A stretch of 64,000 bases of DNA, taken from positions 47,707-111,706 of the forward strand of contig JAVYIG010006794.1 of assembly GCA_035222895.1 (NCBI GenBank). The letters run 5' to 3'. A model generated the notes under the pieces. The model had not been told where the DNA came from, did not search any database, and saw only the letters and a list, made by a program, of their open reading frames with translations. The stretch comes from Strongylocentrotus droebachiensis (Eukaryota; Echinodermata; Echinoidea; Camarodonta; Strongylocentrotidae). The first letter of the stretch is position 1; each line of letters starts with the position of its first letter. Below are positions 27,545 through 38,959 of the stretch, piece after piece. The translations under genes were made by a program, and so were the position numbers.

Positions 27545-27850
27545 TGATTGGTTTCAATTGGCCCTATTAGACTTTAATGGGATTTCAATTGGACCAATCT
27601 GCCCCATTAGACTTTAAAAGGTTTTCAATTGGTTTTAATTGGACCAATTGAAGTCCAACTTCAGGCCAATTTGGGTCCCATTAAAGTATAATGGGGCATA
27701 GGCCAATGGGGCCAATGGGGCCAATGGGCCCAATTGGTCCAATAGGGACAATCTGGACCAATTGAAACCATCTGAAGTCCTATTAAATTCCCATTGAAAC
27801 CTGTTAAAACCTATTGAGACCAATTGAAACCAATTGAAAATTAAATTGGT
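27545..27850. repeat. CAATTGG palindromic array inside the transposon
   Basis: The MfeI-type palindrome CAATTGG or CCAATTG recurs many times with TTTCAATTGG and GGGGCCAATGGG variants over about 300 bp. The inverted counterpart is at about 29820-30125. Neighbouring sequence at 27140-27210 contains ATCGATAT inverted repeats. This adds to the strongly self-complementary character of the element. Confidence 0.8.
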
Positions 27851-28199
27851 GTTTAATTAGTTTCAATTGGATTTTCGTCTTGGGTACCTAGTTACAACAA
27901 AAAAGTGAGTTAGTGGGGCTGAAGATAAGATCACATATTGCACAACAAAAAAGTTTGAAACAGTCCGTTAATTCCTCAGCCTCCTCTTATGTAATAAATT
28001 CCTCTTATGGTACCAGTTGAACTTGAAGTAAATTGTTTGGTTTGACAGAAGCTAAAAAGACAATTAAAAGTGCTAATTAACACAGGAATTTACAAGGTCA
28101 TGGGCTCAGCCTGCAACCTCATATGGTACTGTATGTCCTACAAAATGGCCGCCTATAGCCTTGCTTCAGACTGTATAATTTCCCACTTTTCTGTGGCAG

Positions 28200-28560
28200 A
28201 CCTGCCGCAGACTGTTCCTGTGGCATACTGGTATGCGGCAAGTCTGGAGCAAACTTTCGCCCTGCCGCAGATCTGCCGCAGACTGTTCCTGTGGCGTACT
28301 AGTATGCGGCAAGTCTGGAGCAAAGTTTCATCCTACCGCAGATCTGCCGCAGACTGTTCCTGTGGCATACTAGTATGCGGCAAGTCTCGAGCAAAGTTTC
28401 ATCCTGCCGCAGATCTGCCGCAGACTGTTCCTGTGGCATACTGGTATGCGGCAAGTCTGCAGCAAAATTTCATCCTGCCGCAGATCTGCCGCAGACTGTT
28501 CCTGTGGCATACTGGTATGCGGCAAGTCTGCAGCAAAATTTCTTTCTGCCGCATACTTCG
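28200..28560. repeat. 71-bp tandem array, five units, inside the transposon
   Basis: The word ACTGTTCCTG recurs at 28211, 28282, 28353, 28424 and 28495, a constant 71-bp step. Each unit has CTGCCGCAGATCTGCCGCAG, then ACTGTTCCTGTGGC, ATACTGGTATGCGGC and AAGTCTGCAGC. Because 71 is not a multiple of three the reading frame shifts from unit to unit, which argues against coding. The outer copy carries the inverted array at about 29110-29475. Confidence 0.9.
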
Positions 28561-31500
28561 GCATACTCTTTGCCGCAGACTAAAAGTCTGCCGCAGAGCT
28601 GTGGCAGGTCTGCGGCAGGTCTGCGGCATACTTTTCACTTTCCTATGGGGAGTTTACCCCCGAGCTCGCCACGAGCTCCCCAGTTTAACCTGAGCTCGCC
28701 ATGAACTCCCCCTTTTACCCACGAGCTCGCCACGAGCTCCTCGTTTTACCCACAAGCTCGCCACGAGCTCCCCCTTTTACCAACGAGCTCGTCACGAGCT
28801 CCCCAGTTTATACCCGAGCTCGCCACGAGCTCCACCTTTTACCCACGAGCTCGCCACGAGCTCCCCCTTTTACCAACGAGCTCGTCACGACCTCCCCCTT
28901 TACCCCTGAGCTCGCCCACGAGCTCCCCAGTTTACCCGCGAGTTCGCCACGAGCTCGTGACGAACTCGCGCACGAGCTCGCCAACATTTAGTAAGATCGT
29001 TACTAGCGTCCTGGAAGCGTGTTACGAGCTTAAAGCCTAAAAAACGATCTTATTAAGCTTACCACGAGCATAATACGAGTTCGCGACAAACTTAAATTTG
29101 TATAGGGGTATGCCGAAGTATGCGGCAGAAAGAAATTTTGCTGCAGACTTGCCGCATACCAGTATGCCACAGGAACAGTCTGCGGCAGATCTGCGGCAGG
29201 ATGAAATTTTGCTGCAGACTTGCCGCATACCAGTATGCCACAGGAACAGTCTGCGGCAGATCTGCGGCAGGATGAAACTTTGCTCGAGACTTGCCGCATA
29301 CTAGTATGCCACAGGAACAGTCTGCGGCAGATCTGCGGTAGGATGAAACTTTGCTCCAGACTTGCCGCATACTAGTACGCCACAGGAACAGTCTGCGGCA
29401 GATCTGCGGCAGGGCGAAAGTTTGCTCCAGACTTGCCGCATACCAGTATGCCACAGGAACAGTCTGCGGCAGGTCTGCCACAGAAAAGTGGGAAATTATA
29501 CAGTCTGAAGCAAGGCTATAGGCGGCCATTTTGTAGGACATACAGTACCATATGAGGTTGCAGGCTGAGCCCATGACCTTGTAAATTCCTGTGTTAATTA
29601 GCACTTTTAATTGTCTTTTTAGCTTCTGTCAAACCAAACAATTTACTTCAAGTTCAACTGGTACCATAAGAGGAATTTATTACATAAGAGGAGGCTGAGG
29701 AATTAACGGACTGTTTCAAACTTTTTTGTTGTGCAATATGTGATCTTATCTTCAGCCCCACTAACTCACTTTTTTGTTGTAACTAGGTACCCAAGACGAA
29801 AATCCAATTGAAACTAATTAAACACCAATTTAATTTTCAATTGGTTTCAATTGGTCTCAATAGGTTTTAACAGGTTTCAATGGGAATTTAATAGGACTTC
29901 AGATGGTTTCAATTGGTCCAGATTGTCCCTATTGGACCAATTGGGCCCATTGGCCCCATTGGCCCCATTGGCCTATGCCCCATTATACTTTAATGGGACC
30001 CAAATTGGCCTGAAGTTGGACTTCAATTGGTCCAATTAAAACCAATTGAAAACCTTTTAAAGTCTAATGGGGCAGATTGGTCCAATTGAAATCCCATTAA
30101 AGTCTAATAGGGCCAATTGAAACCAATCATCTCATGAATATTCATTATTACTTTACACGTGTGACAGAAAAATACATTTATCATGATTTGTTAAGCAAAT
30201 TAAGACAATGCACATAATTTTTGTGATTTCTATTTTCCTTTTGCCATTATTAACCAATAGATTATTTTGTCTGATCATTTTACAATTACATTCACGTTTT
30301 AGCAATCGATTGATAGATTGATATTGATTATATGATTACTAACCAAGAAACAATATACATATTTAGTATATATATATGTGTACGAGCCTGAGTCACTTTA
30401 AATGTTACTCTTGAATCACTTCAAATGATCTATGTGATGGAGTTAATACAATTGAGAATAGAATATACCTAATTGGTAAAATCGATATATATTGGTATTA
30501 CCTAATTGGTAATATCGATATTGCCAATATCGATTATGAAGTATCAATCAGTTTACCATTAAGCTTGCAGCCATTCCACGAGATTGTCGACGAACTCGCC
30601 GACGAGCTTGTCGACGAAATCGTTGACGAACTCGCCGACGAACTCGTTGACGAACTCGTTGACGAGCAAACCAACGAGCTCGCCAACGAGCTTATCGGCC
30701 AGTGACGAGCGTGTATATTTGGAGCATGCCAACGAGCTCGCCAACGAGCACGCCAACGAGCTCGTAGCTAATTTGCATATTTGGAACGAAACGAACTCGC
30801 TGGCGAGTTCGTCTGCTTGCTCGTCAACGAACTCGTTGGCGAGCACGCTGACGAGCTCGCGTGTAAGCGTACTGAAATTTGTATAGGGGTGTTGTTCTGT
30901 TCTCTTTAGAAATTAATATTAAGTAAAATTCTGAATCATTTGAAACCCTTGTTTGGATAACAAAACAAAGGCATTTCACCCAAGGTCTAAATTTTGAGCA
31001 AAAATTGGGTATTACAATGAGGCAATTGGCCAAGAATGACAATGAGACTTTTGAAAACAAGTTGCTAAACTGGGTGGACACTGTAGACGCAACAGGTGGT
31101 CTTAGCCTAGGAGTCTTTTAGGATGTCTCTATTCCTATTATGGAATATTGATCACCTGATGACTTTGCATTTATGATAAGGCAGGCACTGCACATTATTA
31201 AAATCATGATTGTTTACTTTGGTACCATCACCTTTTAGTTCTATTCTTTTACTTTGTACTGTATCTGCATATGCACTTACATATGCACTGGTAATGCTTG
31301 TTCATTAGACAGGTGAAATCTGTATGCACAATTGATCTCATCAAAAACTGCCAATCAAAATGTCTCTATCAACGTAAAGGCCTTTCCAATACATCAAAAT
31401 AGGCAATGAACTTTTACATTAAAACAAGACATTGGTTACAAAGAAAGTACCCAAAGTTACATTCCTGTGTCAAACATGGATGTCAAAACAAACAAAATGC

Positions 31501-31829
31501 CCTTTCTCTTGCGAGCTTAACTACCTCAAGTTTCTCTCACTTGTCTCGTTAGCTCACCATCATGTACAACTTTCCTTGTAAGATTGATCAAACTGATGAA
31601 TCCGCATAGCTTGATTGTGGTTTTCAAGGAGTGGGAAATGACCCAGTACTATTTGTTCAAAGGATGTTATCCAATTTAAAGGCTAACAATACCAAGGGAT
31701 CATTGTAACTTTACCAGAGCAAAACGAATTTTCAAGGATTTCCATCATCATCTACAAAAATAAAAATGAACAATCAGATTATTGAGGTAATGTGTAGTTA
31801 GCAAGCATTTGTTGCTGAACGACTTGTTT

Positions 31830-32540
31830 TATATGGCTACATCTCCCTCTCAGTCCATCTCTCAACAATGGACCTATCCTAGGTTAACACTGCTCCAACT
31901 CTGTTCCCCCTCCCCAATTCTGGCATCGTTTTCCTTTGTCTATATCTCTATAACTTACAAATTGAACTATCTTTGTTCTCCTAACCAAGAATTAATTCCT
32001 GTAGTGTAGACATAGAAACATTCCTTTCATCTCACATCTCAATATTAAAACTCTCCAGGTTAACAGTGTCTCATCTCCGCTCCCCTTCCCCTAATCTACC
32101 CCTCCCACAGTCTTCCTCTACCCCTTCTACAGTCTACCTCTACCCCTCTCAGTACTCAGTATGTTGTCCCCAAAAAAATTCTCAGCCAATTTGTCAACGT
32201 CTCTCAAGAGTGCAACTATCCATGTTGAACCCTGTTGTATCTTCGCTCTGTGCCCCTCCCCCAGTTAAATGGCCAGATTTTCCCCTCTGACCATTCCTCA
32301 TCAATAAAACAATCCAAAAACAATCTAATTTCTTCTTTATGCCCCCTCCTCAGGTTTCCCCTCCCTAATATCTCCCGACATTCCCCTATTTGCCTAATTT
32401 CTCAGCTCATCTCTCGAGAACTAATTCACCCTATCTCCTTCCTCCACCCTCTCCCCCTGCACCCCTCCCCCATACTCTAGCTCTTGACAGGAAGAGGGCA
32501 TTCCTGCACCCCCTCCCCCTCCCCTTGTCTGATATCGCAT
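31830..32540. repeat. Pyrimidine-rich tract
   Basis: The plus strand is strongly C+T-rich with repeated CCCCTCCC and CTACCCCTC words. Open frames here are low-complexity serine/proline/leucine and cross-shadow one another in several frames, so I do not call them genes. On the transcribed strand of Mitf it is a polypurine block. Confidence 0.6.
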
Positions 32541-32645
32541 TAATTCCTATCCTGGGCTCCTTCGTAAACATGCTTTCCTCTCCACAGCATAAAGGATTAT
32601 TGATATATCCTGTTTTTACGAGAGCGCTGATTCAGATCGGTCGAA

Positions 32646-32719
32646 TGACCTTTCTGACCTCCTGCAACAGGAACGGCAGCGTGGTTGTGACAGCCAAAAT
32701 GGATTTTGAGGTGACGTCA
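32646..32719. promoter_or_regulatory. Intronic cluster: perfect DR3 nuclear-receptor site plus full CRE
   Basis: On the minus strand 32660-32646 reads AGGTCAGAAAGGTCA, two perfect AGGTCA half-sites spaced by 3 bp, the classic DR3 arrangement bound by VDR/RXR-type receptors. Fifty-two bp away, 32712-32719 is TGACGTCA, the full palindromic cAMP response element. The surrounding 150 bp is richer in GC than the rest of the intron. Function is inferred only from the motifs. Confidence 0.4.
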
Positions 32720-35700
32720 CACGCAGAGTGCACGTCAGACAGAAAGAGAACACATCTCGGCTTCAGACGAAGGTGTGTTTATTTCTTATTTGTTTATAGT
32801 TGCCGTGGTTATTAACTATTCTGACGTAGGTAAGTAACTGCCCACCGCCCAGCCCTCTTATTAGTATCAACAAGGGATATGACTTGTCTCATTGAATCAC
32901 TCTTTCATAGTCAATTGGCAACTAAAACACTTTTCATTTCAAACCTGCCATCTTTAAAATCTTTTTTTTGAGTCATTATGTCATCCGTAAAAGGCTCATA
33001 ATTAGTTACGTGCACTGAAATGTCAATGTAACAACCCTTTCAATACCATGCACAGCAATATAGCTTGTACTATTGTGCGTTTTTTGTCATATGAAAAGGT
33101 GCTTTAGATGTTTATTATCATTATAAGCGAACTTTTTCCTAAAGCACCAGAAAGTAGACATACAATATCTAACAATTAGATCCCTGAGACATATTTTGTG
33201 CCCAGTTTCACCACAAGCACTAATCTCAAAATTTGATTTTGAAAGTTAGTTTTTGACATTTTGTCAGTGAGCGGAATAGCTTGGTAACTATTAAAGATTA
33301 AATATTAAATGAGCGACATTCGGCTAGTTCATTCCTTTATTTTATACTAAAAACATGGACTTTACCACCATTGGTCCCTACACACTGCTCCCATGAAATG
33401 AAATTACTTCTTACTGAAAACCCTAATGATGTTTCATTGTCACTGTTAACTCGTCTTTTCCATCTGTTTGCATCTGTTTGACCTTCATTTCACCTTCCAC
33501 ACATCAAGGGCCCTGCATCCTGGTTGCATTCATCCCTAGGTCGCCACTAAGGTCAACTGAACACTAATCAACTGCTTTCAAAGATAACCCATCCTAGCAA
33601 AACAAGATCAACCCTGACCTTGCACACGACATACTTTATAACAGAGTCGTTTCTCTAATGACTCCAAATTCTGTCACATAAATCAGGTCGCGATGTTTTA
33701 ACAGGCAGAACCCAGGAGGGGAAATATCTATTCATTATTCCTAGGTAGCAGCTCTTGAATCGTGTCCATCGGCTTAAGGGATGGGTGCTACTGTAATTAG
33801 CGCAAGAGGAAAAGCAGTATTAGGGTCATAATTTCCTTGGAGTAGTAGCGTCACGTTCCATGTAGGGTTGTCCGGGAAAAACAAAAGGTACATTGTTTCG
33901 TACATGGGACGCATTGTAAGACATTTTCGAGGGGATTACAAGGTAATTACGCTGACTCAAGAGACACTTCCGCCTCCGTGCGGTAATTATCCCCTCCTCC
34001 TACTCCTCCGCCTCCTCCAATTCATTACGTACCATGGACACTGGACATTGGATGTACAAGTCAATGGCTCTCACCTGTTTGTTTTCAACTGTCCCTATGT
34101 AGGCAGGAAGATGATCTAATTAAAAACGTCATGAATGACTTTATATTTCATCGAATTCAATTCCAATAATTTTAATTTGCCTATTCTGTACTTCGTCATA
34201 AAAAAACTATTATATAACTGTATACCCAGTATAGTATGAGAATACTCTGTAAAGAGGTATGTACTCAAAATGGAATAAGAAGAAAAAGAACAAGAAGAAG
34301 AAAGGAATGATTTTGTATATATATGTATGTGCCAGGTATGATGCAATATCAAAATATACTGACAGACATATCACAACAACTTTAGAAGGACTCTTTGTGT
34401 CACATTGGCCTCCCCCCCCCCCCCCTTAACACATTTCCTACGAGATCTGGGCGGTCTCTGTAACAAGCCAATGGAAATTAGAGAAATCAGAAGTCAACAA
34501 GTTAAGACAATTTTGAAAGATGCAATAAGAGGAGGGTGTAACATATTTCCCTTCCTAAAATCGGTTTTGGGAATACTTCCTGAAAAGTTTGATAAAACGT
34601 GCTGGCATTTCCTGAATGCTAATTCTCATCACATCCTCCAACGATGTAGCTAGTCCAACTCTCAAATACCTCTGGTTTTTCTTTTGATCCCAAGTTCAAG
34701 GTTAGGGCCTATTAAGTTTAGGGGGAATCCCTAAAAGGGCACTTAGGATATTAACCAATAACGCAACAAGGTTCGCAGAATGAGGCTTTTGCAATGACCT
34801 TTGGTCGACCTTGACACGGCTAGGGGATAAGAAACTGAAGTTTCAATTAAACTTTAATGAGTTTTGCTAATCATTAATAATGACTTTGCTAATGAATGGG
34901 AACACCTCTTCAGTTTCTTCCTCTCTCTTGCTCTGTCAGATCTGCATCTAGCTCATTCTTGAATAAGATCAGTTTAACCAATATATCTTACCAATTGACT
35001 TGTTATAATTCTACTTCATTGTGCACTGCTTAAATAATGTTGTACCATGTCTTAATACTAGAAATATCTAGATTTTAATTTCTAAAACAAAAACATGTAA
35101 ATAAATCTAGAAGATTTGTACCTATAGAAGATATTCTATGCTAAATTTGACAAAGAAATACTAAATCAAAAGGGGAAATTGACTTTTATGAAACGACATT
35201 TTGTTGCAGTTTGCAAACTTAGTTGCACTTGCTTTATATTGGATGTGGTCTAAAAAGTTACCAATTTCATGAGAACTACTGCATTTTGAAGGCTACCAAA
35301 TGAAAGTTTATTGTAGGAATATTTCCGTACAGGAAGATTATAACTGTGGGAAAAACTAACCAAGGTCAATAACAGCCCTATCCGATCCTAAACTACAGGG
35401 CGTAATGGGTGTTTACTATAAAAACTCATTAACTTGTTTGTTCATATTATTGAATAATTCTAATAAATGAAGAAAGGAAATAATGGAGTAAACACCCAAA
35501 TGAAACCAAGAATTGGGAAATGTTTTATAATACACAAAACAAAGTTGGAGATTTTTAAATGCACTATTTCATCATATTTTCTCCTTTCGGTGGTTGTAGT
35601 TTGCATAAAACTATTCAAAGCATTGCAACAGCATTACAACTTTTGTCAAGCAAAATGTTTTTCATTATATTTTTGTGCTAGGGTAGGATAAATTTGCCTG

Positions 35701-36244
35701 ATTTTTGTCATACGTTGTTCCTACAAAGTACAAACAGTTTCGTTTATAAATGGATCTTGGCAGAAGACCAATAAACTATTTTGCTTAAATGTGTACAGCT
35801 AGAATGTTTTGTGTGTTTTTGGGGGGGGGGGGGCTGAAGTGTTTGGGTTATAAATGGTGGCATATGTTGATAATGAGAATAACGCCAAACACCACTCTGG
35901 CTTGAATTTTTTGCCATTCAAAAATGACTTTATTACTTGAATGTTAACTGCATGAAATCCTCAGCTAAACGAACAAGATCAGTTCACCAGTATTTCATAT
36001 TAGTAATTTCAGTCTACTAAATGTATCCTGAGAGGGCAGCAAACACATTCCACTTTCACTTCTGTATGTTGGGAAGCACAAAGAGCATGCTCAGATCAGA
36101 GAGGAAACATTGGAAAATGTACAGAAGCTGCTTAGAACTCTGCTACCAGAAGTAGAACTAACACACACCATACTTCATGTATGAATGTACAAGTACGGTA
36201 ACAGCAAGTGTTTGCCACAAAGGATAGGTTCTCTAAAGACTCCT

Positions 36245-36551
36245 GGGGAGTGTTTCACAAATAGATTCAAACTCGAACTTAACTATATTAAAGTTGGACT
36301 TATTATGGAGAGCCATTTGAAGCCTTATAATGAAATATATTTAAAGCAAAAAGTGAAGTATTTTAGACTTTTCATAAATCAAGTAAATGAAATCTCCCAT
36401 GATAATAGAAAATATGAATGATTTGAATCAACATTTTTCGCCTTTTGAAATAACTTTTACACAATATTTTCATAGATGCTAATGGCTTTCCATAATTGTT
36501 AAGTCTAACTTAAAGATAAGTTCAACTTAGGATCTTTGTGAAACACCCCCC
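36245..36551. mobile_element. Foldback MITE, GGGGTGTTTCACAAA family, copy 3
   Basis: Left end GGGGAGTGTTTCACAAATAG, right end ATCTTTGTGAAACACCCCCC. The inner arms share TTAAGTT/AACTTA words with copies 1 and 2, and the centre (36330-36480) resembles the centre of copy 2 in inverted orientation (for example ATAAATCAAGTAAATGAAAT here against ATTTCATGTGCTTGATGTGG there). It is non-coding, 307 bp. Confidence 0.8.
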
Positions 36552-38959
36552 AGGACTGCCTAGTCCTTGATGTAGGTATGAGTCCTGGCTAGCATGTAAA
36601 AGTATATACATGTACCCACCAACCTCCAAAAAGGACAAGTAGAAAACTCTCAGGAAAGCAGAGTTAGGAATTCAGAGTACTTAGTATGCTCGTCCATAAA
36701 CAGCTATAGAAAAACAGAAGAAACTAGGGTTCATAGCATCAGTTTAAATCCCTCCCCCACAAATAAGAATTATTCCTCCGTAATAGCCACGACTGGCAAG
36801 CTATACAATGCAAGGTGTGATCTACCAGGGCTGTAGACTACATCAATATAGTTGTAATCAGTTAAACTCAAGTCCAAATTATCAAATGTAACTCCAACAT
36901 TTGCAAATATGATTGATTTGAATGACAAGTTGTCTTTGAAGTTTGATTGGAATTTTCTATACAAGAGGGTTCTGTGTTGTCTCTAGCTACCTGTATGACA
37001 CTGTCATATGGTCAAACTAATTTTTGCTTTGTTTATGATCAGTTAATCTCAATGGTATCTTCAATGGTTTTCTGAAAAAGAAATTAGTTTGACAGGAAAG
37101 CTGCATGTTTCTCCATCTCTTGTGCTATAATTACCACTTCCAGATGAGAGTTGACGAAACACTTTCAGCCGTGTACACACCTTCACCACGAGAGGGCTCC
37201 CTTCAGTATTCCACCTTCATGCTTTTTGCAGCTATGCAGCTTGAGATGACCTTCCTGTATGACACGTAATTATTACTTTTTTCATGAAGGGGGAGAAAGA
37301 AGTAAGATTCCTAGAGGAAATAAAGTGAAACAAATTAATCATCAGCCAATACAAACAAAATAGAAGAAAATACAGAGGTAATTAGCAAAAACCAGTCGTA
37401 AGTACACATCTGGAATAATATATATATATTTGAAAGAAAAAAATGATATAATTCAAGGCAATAAAACAAAATATATATATTGAATGATGCAATATAGGCA
37501 AAAATTTCATTGTATAAATGAAGAGAGAAAATTATATCACTTTGTTTTCTGCAGAGAGCTCTCCTTTCTTTCACAACTGTCTTGCAATAATAAATACATA
37601 CAGGTACTGGCATGTATTACCTTTCTCAGTTTGGAATGTAGCCAACTAAATGCATGGAGAAGGCAATCAAATTCTTACTTTACATAACTGGAAAAAACGC
37701 CAGGATGATTTGGAGACTTGTAATATTAATCCTTTCTTAATAAAACTTGCAAAGAAATCTATTGAAGGAACTAATCCTCTCCCAAACATTCAGAGTATTA
37801 TTTTGAATAAACATCATTAGACATAAATAACACAAAGGATTATATTTTTTCAAAATATTATTCTCACTTTCCATTTTTAAAGGTCACTTATGAATGTCCT
37901 CCCTGCGCAAGGCTTTTTAAAGGACATCAGTGACATCATAGGTCCAAAATATTCAATGTTTTCTCCCGCCCACAGTCATGTGATTAGAGAAGGTCACGAG
38001 TAAAACTTTTCAAAAAGTAACCAACTAGGCAAGTCATATTATGCACTTCCTTGTTCAGATATCACTTTGCATCCAAAAAATGATACCAATCTTCGTTGTG
38101 CAAAGGGCACTGCGCAATGGTGATTCTTCCTGCGTGTACACTTTCAATGGCACACGTTCAAACATGCATACACTAGATATCACCAATAGTTGTGCTCCCA
38201 GACTTTGGGAAGGAGCCAGGAGAAACAAATATCTTGTTACATCAATTGCACTGTCCCACCCTAATTTTTAATGAGGACAAGATGGCCATCTGAGATTATT
38301 TTCCAATCAAACATGAACAAATTCTGGGTTTCATGTTTTTCCCACTTTTAAAGCGCAACTTAGAGCTTAATATCTATCATATTATTCCACAATTGACGGG
38401 AGACAGAGACTGACCCAATGACCCACTTCTGTGTGTCTTATACATGTTTACACCTGGATGATTTTAAGCTTGCCCAATATAGAAAATGTAATCAATACCC
38501 TTTCCTGTTCACTGTCCTTTTATGACCCAATCCACAACAACCTCCTTTTTAATAATCATTATACTTGGATGTACATGTATGCTATTGTTATTTTCTATGC
38601 CATGGGCTTTATAATATCTTTTGGATGATAATTTCAGTTCTGCAAACTAAGTTTCTTGGGATTGGGTATCCATGGTTAGTTTAAACAGAAGTTTTGATGA
38701 AAGAGCATGACCCCTATTAAAGGGTAAATCGAGGAGATGAGGAGCTATAAATTATCCGTTCATGCAACTGTGCATTACTTTTAAAGCAACTTTCGCAGTG
38801 ACGCTACATATGTACATGTAGCTCTTGAACATAATTGGGTTTGTTTAGCTAGGATGTAATCAATAATCTTGGTAATAAATATTGCACCAGTATGTACATG
38901 TATGTATTTGATCAAGAGCAAGATGCATAAGACTACATGAGATGCTAACTGCCATTTAC

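Larger units (their letters stand above)
26785..29108 (+). mobile_element. Inner copy of the same 2,324-bp transposon, inserted at a TA in opposite orientation
   Basis: It starts CCCCTATACAAATTT (26785-26799), ends with the reverse complement (29094-29108), and is bounded by TA on each side (26783-26784 and 29109-29110). The interrupted target is GCAAAGAG-TA-TGCCGAAG. That same uninterrupted sequence occurs, inverted, inside this inner copy near 28553-28572, which proves the empty site. The conceptual translations of the repeat-derived frames in the two copies are identical over 60-170 residues, so sequence divergence is close to zero. Order of parts: CGAGCTCGTTGG array (26815-27110), AT-rich spacer, CAATTGG array (27545-27850), spacer, 71-bp array (28200-28560), GAGCTCG array (28655-28985), then the right end. 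Confidence 0.9.
26240..30889 (-). mobile_element. Outer copy of a 2,324-bp TIR transposon, split by a second copy of itself
   Basis: The element begins CCCCTATACAAATTT (26240-26254) and ends with the exact reverse complement (30875-30889). It consists of two blocks, 26240-26784 and 29111-30889. Together these total 2,324 bp, exactly the length of the inserted copy at 26785-29108, and they read as that copy's reverse complement. The flanks show TG on both sides (26238-26239 and 30890-30891), consistent with a 2-bp target duplication. No transposase, polymerase or other recognisable domain is encoded; every open frame is a by-product of internal repeats. It is therefore a non-autonomous DNA element. 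Two-bp duplications occur in Tc1/mariner, CACTA and ISL2EU-type elements, but the termini do not settle the superfamily. Confidence 0.9.
5348..38959 (-). other. Mitf: Mitf intron of 33.6 kb
   Basis: This intron joins the phase-0 end of the Rag-docking exon (CTTACGG then GTAAAT) to the phase-0 start of the LENPT exon. No host exon was recognised inside it. It carries a GA-rich tract (7177-7290), three foldback elements of one family (9627-9918, 23801-24114, 36245-36551), two short hairpin elements (8112-8184, 25623-25696), a self-nested transposon (26240-30889), a pyrimidine-rich tract (31830-32540) and a candidate regulatory cluster (32646-32719). The stretches 10000-14800, 15900-21200, 21600-23700 and 33000-36200 look like plain AT-rich intronic sequence with scattered poly-G or poly-C runs. 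Confidence 0.85.

Noticed and set aside
28070-29604. Open frames of about 170-207 codons with repeated CRRLFLW and MRQV motifs
   Set aside because: They come from the 71-bp array inside the transposon. The unit length is not a multiple of three, the frames rotate between units, and similar frames exist on both strands.
26357-30886. Open frames reading as repeated ARHELLVLP, ANELANEHANEL or FVDKLVGEFV
   Set aside because: These are translations of palindromic GAGCTCG arrays. They appear in both orientations at mirrored positions and have no start context or domain.
26240-30889. A simple large palindrome or a chromosomal inversion
   Set aside because: The block order A-B-A'-B' and the TA duplication fit a self-nested insertion exactly, including equal lengths. 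A plain palindrome or inversion would not leave an intact empty-site sequence or four copies of the 15-bp terminus.
31809-32815. Several overlapping plus-strand open frames of 65-140 codons
   Set aside because: Low-complexity pyrimidine-rich sequence gives open frames in several registers, with no recognisable domain.
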